A stretch of 64,000 nucleotides of DNA from JAVBOW01 sp031550125 (GTDB lineage Bacteria > Bacteroidota > Bacteroidia > Bacteroidales > Rikenellaceae), in assembly GCA_031550125.1 (NCBI GenBank), contig JAVBOW010000027.1:6698-70697 (forward strand). Reading direction: 5' to 3'. Shown one piece after another: positions 42,808 to 50,894 of the stretch (the first letter of the stretch is position 1; the number at the start of each line of letters is the position of its first letter). Under the pieces are notes generated by a model that was not told the DNA's origin, ran no database searches, and saw nothing but the letters and a program-made list of their open reading frames with translations. Position numbers and translations under genes: made by a program.

Positions 42808-43281
42808 ATGGTGGTAGATCTGATAGTTGTCGGCAAAACCGATTCGGCCCATGTGGCCGCTTTGGTGGAGATGTACCAGAAACGGATCAACTTCTATTTG
42901 AAATTCAACATCATCACAATTCCTGACGTCAGGCGTAACGCCAAAATGTCGGCTGCGGGCCAAAGCAGGCTGGAGGGCGAGTCGATCCTTAAGCAGGTTT
43001 CGCCGCAGGATTACCTGGCGTTGCTGGACGAAAACGGCATACAGCACTCATCCGTAGAATTTGCCGATTGGCTGCAAAAGCGCATGAGCGCCTCCACCCG
43101 CCGCGTCTGTTTCGTCATAGGCGGGCCTTACGGCTTTTCGGAGTCCGTCCGCAAAAGGGCAGACGCTTCGTTGAGTTTATCGCGGATGACCTTCTCGCAT
43201 CAGATAGTAAGGGCCATATTCACCGAACAGCTTTACCGCGCCTTTACGATACTGAATAACGAGCCGTACCATCACAATTAG
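42808..43281 (+). CDS. rlmH: 23S rRNA (pseudouridine-1915-N3)-methyltransferase
   Basis: 157 residues of the SPOUT class. RlmH methylates pseudouridine 1915 in helix 69 of 23S rRNA. The knot region with VCFVIGGPYGFSESVRKRAD and the C-terminal LSLSRMTFSHQIVRAIFTEQLYRA are diagnostic. Length and both motifs are standard. It is the third gene of the DUF4954 operon and ends exactly at the edge of the first palindromic repeat. Confidence 0.95.
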   Translation: MVVDLIVVGKTDSAHVAALVEMYQKRINFYLKFNIITIPDVRRNAKMSAAGQSRLEGESILKQVSPQDYLALLDENGIQHSSVEFADWLQKRMSASTRRVCFVIGGPYGFSESVRKRADASLSLSRMTFSHQIVRAIFTEQLYRAFTILNNEPYHHN

Positions 43282-43433
43282 GGACCAGTCCGAAAAACAG
43301 GTTGGCGTTCATATGCGCGTCGCAAGCAAGCGCTGCTAATAGCGTGCGTCAGGTTTTGCTTATCGTTTGAGTTTCAACCCGGAGCGGACTAAAGTCCGTG
43401 AGGATTTAAAACGAGACGGATAAGTGAAAGATT
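43282..43433 (+). repeat. Dispersed palindromic element, copy B (3'-truncated)
   Basis: Begins with GGACCAGTCCGAAAAACAGG and keeps the central hairpin with CGGACTAAAGTCCG. It lacks about 25 bases of the left arm and the last part of the right arm, breaking off where copy C begins. It is a direct tandem with copy C. Confidence 0.85.
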
Positions 43434-43647
43434 GGACCAGTCAGAAAAATAGGTTGGCGTTAAGATGCGCGGCGCAGGGAAAGGCCGCTCCTTACGGTAA
43501 CGACGCTGCGCATAGCGTGCGTCAGGTTTCGCTTATCGTTTGAGTTTCAACCCGGAGCGGACTAAAGTCCGTGAGGATTTGAAACGAGAAGGATAAGTGA
43601 AAGATGATGTGCGATATGCGCAGCCAACACATAATTGAGGCCGATCC
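43434..43647 (+). repeat. Dispersed palindromic element, copy C (full length)
   Basis: About 214 bp. It can fold into one long imperfect hairpin. GCGCATAGCGTGCGTCA (left) pairs with TGATGTGCGATATGCGC (right), then CTTATC with GATAAG, GTTTCAA with TTGAAAC, and the tip CGGACT (43558-43563) with AGTCCG (43566-43571). The outer ends GGACCAGTC...AGGTTGGC and GCCAAC...GGCCGATCC are also inverted. Confidence 0.85.
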
Positions 43648-43660
43648 CATATAAAACAAA

Positions 43661-43687
43661 AGGAGGGAGTCTTCACGACTGCCTCCT
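43661..43687 (+). other. Leader hairpin upstream of a small ORF
   Basis: AGGAGGGAGTC (43661-43671) pairs with GACTGCCTCCT (43677-43687) with one mismatch; a second small hairpin, GGGGT/ACCCC, follows at about 43694-43707. The sequence then runs ACTAACCCAAACTTAAATAA into an ATG, a style I associate with leaders of SusC-like genes in Bacteroidota, though no such gene follows. Confidence 0.45.
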
Positions 43688-43733
43688 TGTTCGGGGTACA
43701 GAACCCCATAACTACTAACCCAAACTTAAATAA

Positions 43734-43808
43734 ATGAAGAAACCTTTGTTTTGTGTTTTGCTTATAGAATTCCAAGTATCGTGCCAAAACCCAAACGAAG
43801 TAAAATAA
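43734..43808 (+). CDS. Putative 24-residue peptide, signal-like
   Basis: ATG at 43734 to TAA at 43806-43808 encodes MKKPLFCVLLIEFQVSCQNP and four more residues. It looks like a short signal or lipoprotein peptide: basic start, hydrophobic core, then VSC. It is preceded by two hairpins and followed 19 bases later by a strong terminator, so a very short transcription unit is possible. It may instead be the broken 5' end of a lost outer-membrane protein gene. No promoter was found. The 43648-43881 gap contains nothing else besides this unit and the terminator. Confidence 0.3.
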   Translation: MKKPLFCVLLIEFQVSCQNPNEVK

Positions 43809-43827
43809 AATTTAAGGCAATTATGTC

Positions 43828-43867
43828 AAAAAACAGGCCGGGATCAAAAAATCCCGGCCTGTTTTTT
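43828..43867. terminator. Bidirectional terminator
   Basis: A perfect 17-bp stem (43828-43844 with 43851-43867; AAAAAACAGGCCGGGAT) serves glnN on the minus strand and anything transcribed from the left. Confidence 0.88.
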
Positions 43868-43881
43868 AGCGCAATACATCT

Positions 43882-46068
43882 CTAAAGAATAGCCATAAGC
43901 TCCCTGTATTTAGGAAGCGGCCACAGGCGGTCGTCTACTATGAGTTCCAATGTATCTATATGCTCGCGGATGGCCGAGATGTAGGGACGAACCTCGGTTT
44001 CGTAACCTGCGGCCCTTTCTGCTATGTTGTCCACCGCGTTCCATTTTTTGCGCGCCTCGATCATGTCGGCGGCGTTCTGGCGTATAAAGCGTACATGTTC
44101 CACTATCTGACGGATAGTCTTGACCTCCTCGCCCGCAAGCTCTTCGAACTCGTCGGGAAATACCTCTTTTATCCCGCGGATATTCTCTATCAGTATGTTT
44201 TGGTAGGCTATGGCCGTAGGTATGATGTGGTTGGCCGCCAGATCGCCTATAACCCTCGACTCTATCTGTACTTTCTTGAGGAACGTTTCGTTCTTTATTT
44301 CGTAACGGGCAGCCAGTTCGATGCGTGTCAGCACGTTGAAATCCTCCAAAAGCGCCACGCTCTCCGGACGAAGGTACTCTTTGAACGCCTCGGGGACATT
44401 ATTTACGCTGCGCAAACCGCGGCGGGCGGCCTCTTCTATCCACTCGCGGCTGTAGCCGTTGCCTTCGAAACGTACGTTCTTGGACTCGGCTATGTAGCGA
44501 CGGATGACCTGCAGTATGGCTTCGTCTTTCTTTACTCCTTTTTCCGTGAGTGCGTCGGTTTCGGCTTTGAAGTCGGTAAGGGCTTTGGCTACGGCCGTGT
44601 TAATGATTATAAGAGGCAGCGCGCAGTTGCTCGACGATCCTGTGGCGCGGAATTCGAAACGGTTGCCGGTAAACGCGAAGGGCGACGTGCGGTTGCGGTC
44701 GGTGTTGTCGAGCAGTATTTCCGGTATTTTACCTATGTCGAGCTTTATCTCCGTCTTTTCGTCTGGCGACAGTTTTTTCTCCGTCACCCTTTGTTCTAGC
44801 GAGTCGAGTATGGCGTCCATCGTAGTGCCGGTGAATACCGAAAGTATCGACGGAGGGGCCTCGTTGCCGCCCAGGCGGTGGGAGTTGGTCTCGGTGGCTA
44901 TGGAGGCCATTATGAGCGAACCGTAATCGGCTACGGCTTTGAGGGTGCAGACAAAGAACGTTAGGAATTGTGTGTTTGTCTTCGGGGTTTTGCCTGGCGC
45001 GAGCAGGTTGACGCCCGTGTTGGTGGCCAGCGACCAGTTGCAGTGCTTGCCCGAGCCGTTGACGCCCATATATGGCTTTTCATGGAACAACACCCTAAGG
45101 CGGTGCCGGGCGGCTGTTTTGCGCATTACGGTCATCAACAGGGTATTATGATCGACGGCTATGTTGGCCTCCTCGAACATCGGCGCGCATTCGAATTGAC
45201 TTGGAGCCACTTCGTTATGGCGCGTTTTAAGGGGTATTCCCAGACGGTAGCTCTGCTCTTCGAAATCTTTCATGAAATTCATCACCCGCTCGGGTATTGC
45301 ACCCCAGTAGTGGTCGTCCAACTGCTGGTCTTTGGCTGCGGTGTGTCCCATAAGAGTGCGTCCGCATTGCGCCAGATCGGGCCTTGCGCGGAACAACGCC
45401 TCGTCTACGAGAAAATATTCCTGCTCCCAACCGAGCGTCGGGACTACTTTGGTTATCTCTTTATCCGACAGTTGGGCCACCTCTACGGCGGCCTTGTCGA
45501 GCGCGGCAATGGATTTCAACAGTGGCGTTTTGAAGTCGAGCGCCTCGCCTGTATAGGCTACGAAGATACTCGGGATGCAAAGCGTCTTGTCTATGAGGAA
45601 TGCGGGCGAGGAAGGATCCCAGGCGCTGTAGCCGCGAGCCTCGAAAGTGTTGCGCAAACCGCCGTTGGGAAAAGACGAGGCGTCCGGTTCCTGTTGCACG
45701 AGCAACTCGCCTCTGAAATTCTCGAACGATCCGCCGCCCCATATAGGCTCGAAAAAAGCGTCGTGCTTTTCGGCCGTGGAGTCGTTAAGCGGCTGGAACC
45801 AGTGGGTGTAGTGCGTCGCACCGCGCTCCATGGCCCAGGTTTTCATTCCCAGGGCCACCTGGTCGGCTATTTTGCGGTCGATGCGCCGACCTCCCTCTAT
45901 GGCCTCAATGACGCTTTGGTAGACCTCGCGGGCGAGATACTGCCGCATCTTTTCACGGTCGAAGACATCCGTGCCAAAATAGTCCGATATCCTTTTGTCG
46001 GTAAATACCGTTTCCGTCGCTTCGCGCCGCGAGATTTCGTCGAGTGCCCTTAATCGTAGTGATGTCAT
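43882..46068 (-). CDS. glnN: Glutamine synthetase type III
   Basis: 728 residues, close to the length of GSIII and far longer than GSI. It makes glutamine from glutamate, ammonia and ATP. GSIII features: AFFEPIWGGGSFENFRGELLVQQEPDASSFPNGG near the N-terminus, ending in the motif that distinguishes this class; LGWEQEYFLVD; a KTRHNEVAPSQFECAPMFEEAN stretch; NGSGKHCNWSLATN; and an NRTSPFAFTGNRFEFRATGSS stretch. The Met at 46068 is chosen over one at 46095, which falls within the -7 box. No PII or adenylyltransferase gene is adjacent. Confidence 0.95.
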   Translation of the reverse strand: MTSLRLRALDEISRREATETVFTDKRISDYFGTDVFDREKMRQYLAREVYQSVIEAIEGGRRIDRKIADQVALGMKTWAMERGATHYTHWFQPLNDSTAEKHDAFFEPIWGGGSFENFRGELLVQQEPDASSFPNGGLRNTFEARGYSAWDPSSPAFLIDKTLCIPSIFVAYTGEALDFKTPLLKSIAALDKAAVEVAQLSDKEITKVVPTLGWEQEYFLVDEALFRARPDLAQCGRTLMGHTAAKDQQLDDHYWGAIPERVMNFMKDFEEQSYRLGIPLKTRHNEVAPSQFECAPMFEEANIAVDHNTLLMTVMRKTAARHRLRVLFHEKPYMGVNGSGKHCNWSLATNTGVNLLAPGKTPKTNTQFLTFFVCTLKAVADYGSLIMASIATETNSHRLGGNEAPPSILSVFTGTTMDAILDSLEQRVTEKKLSPDEKTEIKLDIGKIPEILLDNTDRNRTSPFAFTGNRFEFRATGSSSNCALPLIIINTAVAKALTDFKAETDALTEKGVKKDEAILQVIRRYIAESKNVRFEGNGYSREWIEEAARRGLRSVNNVPEAFKEYLRPESVALLEDFNVLTRIELAARYEIKNETFLKKVQIESRVIGDLAANHIIPTAIAYQNILIENIRGIKEVFPDEFEELAGEEVKTIRQIVEHVRFIRQNAADMIEARKKWNAVDNIAERAAGYETEVRPYISAIREHIDTLELIVDDRLWPLPKYRELMAIL

Positions 46069-46092
46069 CGCCGTATTTTTATATGTACGGCG

Positions 46093-46100
46093 CAAAAATA
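46093..46100 (-). promoter_or_regulatory. -7 box of glnN
   Basis: Reads TATTTTTG on the minus strand, 25 bases before the ATG at 46068. A 7-bp inverted repeat (CGCCGTA/TACGGCG, 46070-46093) lies between the box and the start codon. Confidence 0.5.
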
Positions 46101-46123
46101 GTTATTTTTGATGGAATGCGTTC

Positions 46124-46182
46124 AAAAAACAGGGGGTATTTGTAGGATAGTAGTATTATTTTCGACGGACACCCCTGTATTT
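46124..46182 (-). terminator. Possible terminator of the M23 pair
   Basis: On the minus strand, ACAGGGGT (46171-46178) can pair with ACCCCCTGT (near 46129-46136), followed by six T. The loop is long (over 30 bases), so the call is weak. Confidence 0.4.
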
Positions 46183-46211
46183 TTAGGTGATATAATTTAA
46201 TAATAATCCTT

Positions 46212-47165
46212 TTAGTCGAACGATTGCATCCCCGATTGGGCAATGCGTACAATCTTTTCGTATTTATCCGGGGTGACCTCCATGAAGAAATACGGGACCG
46301 GATCGACCCTCATGCCGTTATGTATAACCTCATAATGCAGGTGCGGGGCGAGAGAAAGGCCGCTGTTGCCCGACAGGGCCACGATATCGCCCCGGCGTAC
46401 GCGGTCGCCTTTACGCACGTTTATCTTGTCGAGGTGGGCGTACATGGTTTCGTAGCCGTTCTGATGCGAGATCACAAGCGTATTGCCCGAAGTGCTGTGG
46501 CGCAGTATGTCGCGTACCGTGCCGTCGGCCGTGGCGAAGACCCTCGATCCTTCAGGCACGCTGAAGTCCACCCCCTGGTGTGATGCGAGGGTTTTGTAGA
46601 ACGGGTGTATGCGCATACCGTACGATGCGGTGAGCAATGTAAGGTCGTTATTGACCACAGGCTGCGTAGCCGGTATGCTCAGCAGCCCGTTGCCGAGTTC
46701 TTCGGCCTTGAGTTCCATTTCGCCATACGATTTCAGGAAGCCGGCCGTTTGCTGTTCGAGGTTGCCTATCCGGGCAAAAAACTCGTCTCCCAGCTCACGG
46801 TTGGATTTGGAGGTGAGTTTTTCGTAGTTGGCAAGCCTCGATGCGGCCAGGCTGGCCTCCAGGTCGTAAGGCTCCGATTCGAAGAGTATGCCGAAAACAT
46901 TGCGGTCGCGCTCCACGACGTTGGCCAGAACAAGTTCGAGGCTGTCGTAGCGGGCCGTGAGCGCTTTGTATTGCTTTTCGAGTTTGTGTGTAGAGCGCTT
47001 CATCCTGTATTCCACAGGGGTGTCGAAGAGCAGCGAGAAGCCTATGTAGTATATCAGGGTCATTCCCAGCAGGGCAAGGAAATGTACAAGCAGATTCACC
47101 GTCCTGCGCCTGAGGCGGCGGCCGGTGTCTATCCATTCGGGTTCGCCTGTAAGTCGTCTTTTCAT
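46212..47165 (-). CDS. M23 family metallopeptidase (LytM domain), second of a pair
   Basis: 317 residues. One N-terminal membrane helix (about 25-47) is followed by a coiled-coil-rich segment (about 55-170) and a LytM domain. Zinc motifs are present: SHQGVDFS (HxxxD) and APHLHYEV (HxH), so catalysis is likely. It is expected to cleave peptide cross-links in peptidoglycan or activate other hydrolases from the periplasmic side of the inner membrane. It overlaps the upstream paralogue by four bases. Confidence 0.9.
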   Translation of the reverse strand: MKRRLTGEPEWIDTGRRLRRRTVNLLVHFLALLGMTLIYYIGFSLLFDTPVEYRMKRSTHKLEKQYKALTARYDSLELVLANVVERDRNVFGILFESEPYDLEASLAASRLANYEKLTSKSNRELGDEFFARIGNLEQQTAGFLKSYGEMELKAEELGNGLLSIPATQPVVNNDLTLLTASYGMRIHPFYKTLASHQGVDFSVPEGSRVFATADGTVRDILRHSTSGNTLVISHQNGYETMYAHLDKINVRKGDRVRRGDIVALSGNSGLSLAPHLHYEVIHNGMRVDPVPYFFMEVTPDKYEKIVRIAQSGMQSFD

Positions 47166-48151
47166 TCTCCAACGGGATTGTTGCCGTCCTCGAACGTGGT
47201 GGCTCCGGCCGATTCTATGATATCTTTGAACTCCTCTTCGCTCATGTCTCTGCGGAAATAGTTTACCGGATCGACATGTTTACCCATGTACATCACCTCG
47301 TAGTGCAGGTGCGGCCCGGTGGACGTACCCGTGTTGCCCAATTCGCCTATCTGTTCGCCCCGCCTGACGGTTTGGCCTGGAATGACGAGCGCCTTGTTCA
47401 GGTGGGCGTAGCGCGTGCGGTAGCCGAAGCCGTGGTCGAGCAATACCTGCCGCCCGTAACCCGTGCCTCTGTTCTCGGGTTCGACGACCACCCTGCCGTT
47501 GCCGGTGGCGTACACGGGATCGCCAACGCGGCCACCCATATCCACGCCGTAATGCATTATGAAGCGTTTGCGTATGGGATGGTTGCGCATGCCGAAAGCT
47601 CCAAGGCTTCCGCGCATCTTGCGGCGGTCGATGGGCCATATGGCGGGAATGCTCAACGCCATTTTCTCTTTGTCCTGCGCGAGCGCCTGCAGGTCGTCGA
47701 GCGATTTCGACTCGAGGTACAGCAGGCGCGTCATGGCGTCGAGGTTCTTCCATGCGCCGGTCATCATCGCCGAGTAGCGATCGTTCTGTATGGCGTCATA
47801 TTTCGAATCGGGGTAGGGTGTGTATATTCCCGGTATCGAGAGAGTGTCGGCGGCGAACAGGGCGCGGTAGACGCGGTTGTCCCGGTGTTTTATCTCTTCG
47901 AGTTTCTTTGTCGCGGCGCGTATTTTATCCTCCAGCAGGCCGTATTTGGCCACCAATTCCCTGTTGTGTTTATTTATTCGGTACATTTTTGGAGTGTAGA
48001 GGAAGAATGAAATGAAGAAGTTCATTATACACACCAGGATAAAACCGACCAGCAACTTGCGCAAAGCCCGGTAGAACCTTATCCTGAAAGGAGCGGTAAT
48101 TACCTCGTAAGTGAGCGTTTGCGGATTGAATCTGTAATGTTTACGCGCCAT
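47162..48151 (-). CDS. M23 family metallopeptidase (LytM domain), first of a pair
   Basis: 329 residues with the same plan as its downstream paralogue: a membrane helix (about 33-53), a coiled-coil segment, and a LytM domain with MHYGVDMGG and GPHLHYEVM. Both zinc motifs are complete. The two genes arose by tandem duplication and may form a heteromer through their coiled coils, which is inference. They are divergent from alaS. Confidence 0.9.
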   Translation of the reverse strand: MARKHYRFNPQTLTYEVITAPFRIRFYRALRKLLVGFILVCIMNFFISFFLYTPKMYRINKHNRELVAKYGLLEDKIRAATKKLEEIKHRDNRVYRALFAADTLSIPGIYTPYPDSKYDAIQNDRYSAMMTGAWKNLDAMTRLLYLESKSLDDLQALAQDKEKMALSIPAIWPIDRRKMRGSLGAFGMRNHPIRKRFIMHYGVDMGGRVGDPVYATGNGRVVVEPENRGTGYGRQVLLDHGFGYRTRYAHLNKALVIPGQTVRRGEQIGELGNTGTSTGPHLHYEVMYMGKHVDPVNYFRRDMSEEEFKDIIESAGATTFEDGNNPVGE

Positions 48152-48168
48152 CGGCTAAAATCGTGGTA

Positions 48169-48176
48169 CAAAGCTA
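48169..48176 (-). promoter_or_regulatory. -7 box of the M23 pair
   Basis: Reads TAGCTTTG on the minus strand, 17 bases before the ATG at 48151. Confidence 0.5.
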
Positions 48177-48250
48177 TTAAAAATCGGCTAAATTATTGTA
48201 ATTTTACGCCCTGATTTTGAATAACGCGCCTGCGGGCGGAATTATTACTT

Positions 48251-50875
48251 ATGGATTCCAATAAAATACGCCAGACTTTCCTCGACTTTTTCGCATCCAA
48301 AGGACACGCCATAGTGCCTTCCGCGCCCATGGTGGTCAAAGGCGATCCCACGCTTATGTTCACCAATGCCGGCATGAACCAGTTCAAGGAGATCTTCCTG
48401 GGCAACTCGCCCGTGGTTAATCCCCGCGTGGCCGACACGCAGAAATGCCTGCGCGTCTCGGGCAAGCACAACGACCTCGAAGAGGTGGGACACGACACCT
48501 ATCACCATACCATGTTCGAGATGCTGGGTAACTGGTCTTTCGGCGATTACTTCAAAAAAGAGGCTATAGAATGGGCGTGGGAATTACTGGTTGACGTTTA
48601 CGGATTGCCCAAGGACCGCCTTTACGCCACCATTTTCGAAGGCAGCGACAGCGACGGCGTTCCCCGCGACAACGAGGCGTACGAATTGTGGCGTAAATTC
48701 CTTCCGGAAGATCATATAATCCTCGGCAATAAAAAGGATAATTTCTGGGAAATGGGCGACACAGGTCCCTGCGGTCCGTGCAGCGAGATACATTTCGACC
48801 TTCGCGGCGATGCCGATCGCGCCGCAAAGGACGGACGCGATCTTGTCAACGCAGGCCACCACCTGGTTATCGAGATATGGAACCTCGTGTTCATGCAATT
48901 CAACCGTAAGGCCAACGGCTCGCTCGATCCGCTTCCGCACAACCATGTCGACACGGGCATGGGTTTCGAGCGCCTGTGCATGACGCTGCAGGGCAAGCAG
49001 AGCAATTACGACACCGACATTTTCCAACCCACCATACAACGTCTGGCCGCCATGTCGGGCAAACGTTACGGCGAACAGGCGCAGGCCGACATAGCTATGA
49101 GGGTGATAGCCGACCACCTCCGCGCCATTGCTTTCTCGATCGCCGACGGACAGCTTCCGTCGAACGTCAAGGCGGGGTATGTCATTCGACGTATCCTTCG
49201 CCGCGCCGTGCGTTACGGTTACACCTATCTCGGCTTCACCGAACCGTTCATCTGCCACCTCGTGGATGGACTGGCCGTCCAGATGGGCGGGCAGTTTCCC
49301 GAATTGAGAGCGCAGAAGACGCTTATAGAAAAGGTTATCGCAGAAGAGGAAGCCTCCTTCCTGCGTACGCTGTCCACAGGCATATCGCTGCTCGACAGTG
49401 TGATGGATAAGGCGCGGAAAGCGGGAGGAGCAACTATTCCCGGTAGCGACGCATTCCTTTTGTACGACACTTACGGCTTCCCTATAGACCTTACCGAACT
49501 GATAGCCCGCGAAGGAGGTCTCGGGGTGGACCTTCCCGGTTTCGATCGCGAACTGCAGGCCCAAAAAGAGCGCTCGCGCAACGCAGCAGCCGTCGACACG
49601 GGCGATTGGGTGGAACTCATGCCGGTGGTTTCCACCGTGTTTGTGGGGTACGACCGCCTTGAGGCCGACGTACGCATAGCGCGTTACCGCAAGGTCTCCA
49701 CAAAAGACAGGACGCTCTATCAAATGGTGTTCGACGCTACGCCGTTCTACGGCAACTCGGGCGGCCAGACGGGCGACACCGGCTGGCTGGAGTCGGCCAA
49801 CGAAAGGATACGGATCGTAGATACGCAAAAGGAGAACAATCTTACGGTACACATAACCGAACAGTTGCCCGAAGATCCCGCGGCCGCCTTCCACGCCAAA
49901 GTGGACGTTGAGAGGCGCAATGCTTCGGCTGGCAACCACTCGGCGACCCACCTTATGCACGAGGCCCTGCGCGAATTGCTTGGAACGCACGTCGAGCAGA
50001 AGGGGTCGCTCGTCACTCCCGACTATCTCCGTTTTGACTTCTCCCATTTCCAGAAAGTTACCGACGAGGAGCTGCGTCAGGTGGAGCGCATCGTCAACGC
50101 CCGAATACGGGCCAACATACCCATGGACGAGCATCGCGACTGTCCGATAGACAGCGCCCGCGAAAAAGGCGCCATGATGCTTTTCGGCGAAAAATACGGC
50201 GATCGTGTACGCGTCATACGCTTCGGATCGTCGATAGAGCTTTGCGGCGGCACCCACGTGGCCGCTACCGGCAACATAGGTCTTTTCAGGATCATTTCGG
50301 AGAGCGCCATATCGGCCGGAGTGCGCCGCATCGAGGCCATCACGGGCGCTGCGGCCGAAGAGAGCGTATATGCCACCGAAGATGTTCTCCACGGGGTGCA
50401 AAAATTATTCAACAACCCGCAGGTGTTGCAATCGGTAAGGAAACTTTTCGACGAAAACGAACTGTTGAGAAAGAAAATAGACGAGGTGCAACGCGAAAAG
50501 ATAGAAGAACTGCGTTATAAGATAGAGAAAGAGTTGAACGAAGAGGACGGTATGCACCTTTTCGTAAGACAGATAGATATGCCTGCCGAATTTATAAAGG
50601 ATATAGCTTTCGCCCTGAGGGCCAAAATAGGCAAACTGGTGCTTGTGATAGGTTCGGTGTCCGACGATAAAGCCACCCTGTCCATCGCCCTTGGCGACGA
50701 GATTGTGGCTCGAGGCGTAAATGCGGCGGAAGCCGTGCGTACGGCCGCCCGCGAAATACAGGGCGGCGGCGGCGGTCAACCATTCTTCGCCACGGCGGGC
50801 GGCAAAGATCCTTCCGGCATGGAACGTGCAATGATAGCGGCGAGGGAATTCATAACGGGCAAGATCAAGGGGTAA
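48251..50875 (+). CDS. alaS: Alanine--tRNA ligase
   Basis: 874 residues, the normal full-length form. The class II catalytic core starts at the N-terminus (IRQTFLDFFASKGHAIVPSA, then FTNAGMNQFKEIFLG). The editing domain carries the zinc motifs NHSATHLMHEAL and CGGTHVAATG. The C-terminal domain has a coiled coil (about 720-770) and the GGGGGQPFFATAGG segment with the C-Ala fold. The second gene, gpmI, starts 19 bases downstream, so the two may be co-transcribed. No clean TAnnTTTG box precedes it. Confidence 0.97.
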   Translation: MDSNKIRQTFLDFFASKGHAIVPSAPMVVKGDPTLMFTNAGMNQFKEIFLGNSPVVNPRVADTQKCLRVSGKHNDLEEVGHDTYHHTMFEMLGNWSFGDYFKKEAIEWAWELLVDVYGLPKDRLYATIFEGSDSDGVPRDNEAYELWRKFLPEDHIILGNKKDNFWEMGDTGPCGPCSEIHFDLRGDADRAAKDGRDLVNAGHHLVIEIWNLVFMQFNRKANGSLDPLPHNHVDTGMGFERLCMTLQGKQSNYDTDIFQPTIQRLAAMSGKRYGEQAQADIAMRVIADHLRAIAFSIADGQLPSNVKAGYVIRRILRRAVRYGYTYLGFTEPFICHLVDGLAVQMGGQFPELRAQKTLIEKVIAEEEASFLRTLSTGISLLDSVMDKARKAGGATIPGSDAFLLYDTYGFPIDLTELIAREGGLGVDLPGFDRELQAQKERSRNAAAVDTGDWVELMPVVSTVFVGYDRLEADVRIARYRKVSTKDRTLYQMVFDATPFYGNSGGQTGDTGWLESANERIRIVDTQKENNLTVHITEQLPEDPAAAFHAKVDVERRNASAGNHSATHLMHEALRELLGTHVEQKGSLVTPDYLRFDFSHFQKVTDEELRQVERIVNARIRANIPMDEHRDCPIDSAREKGAMMLFGEKYGDRVRVIRFGSSIELCGGTHVAATGNIGLFRIISESAISAGVRRIEAITGAAAEESVYATEDVLHGVQKLFNNPQVLQSVRKLFDENELLRKKIDEVQREKIEELRYKIEKELNEEDGMHLFVRQIDMPAEFIKDIAFALRAKIGKLVLVIGSVSDDKATLSIALGDEIVARGVNAAEAVRTAAREIQGGGGGQPFFATAGGKDPSGMERAMIAAREFITGKIKG

Positions 50876-50894
50876 TAAAATTAAAAACACACAT

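Noticed and set aside
48584..50401. 605-codon open frame antisense to alaS
   Set aside because: It is a shadow of alaS codon use in a GC-rich gene; the product has no recognisable domain, and alaS is beyond doubt.
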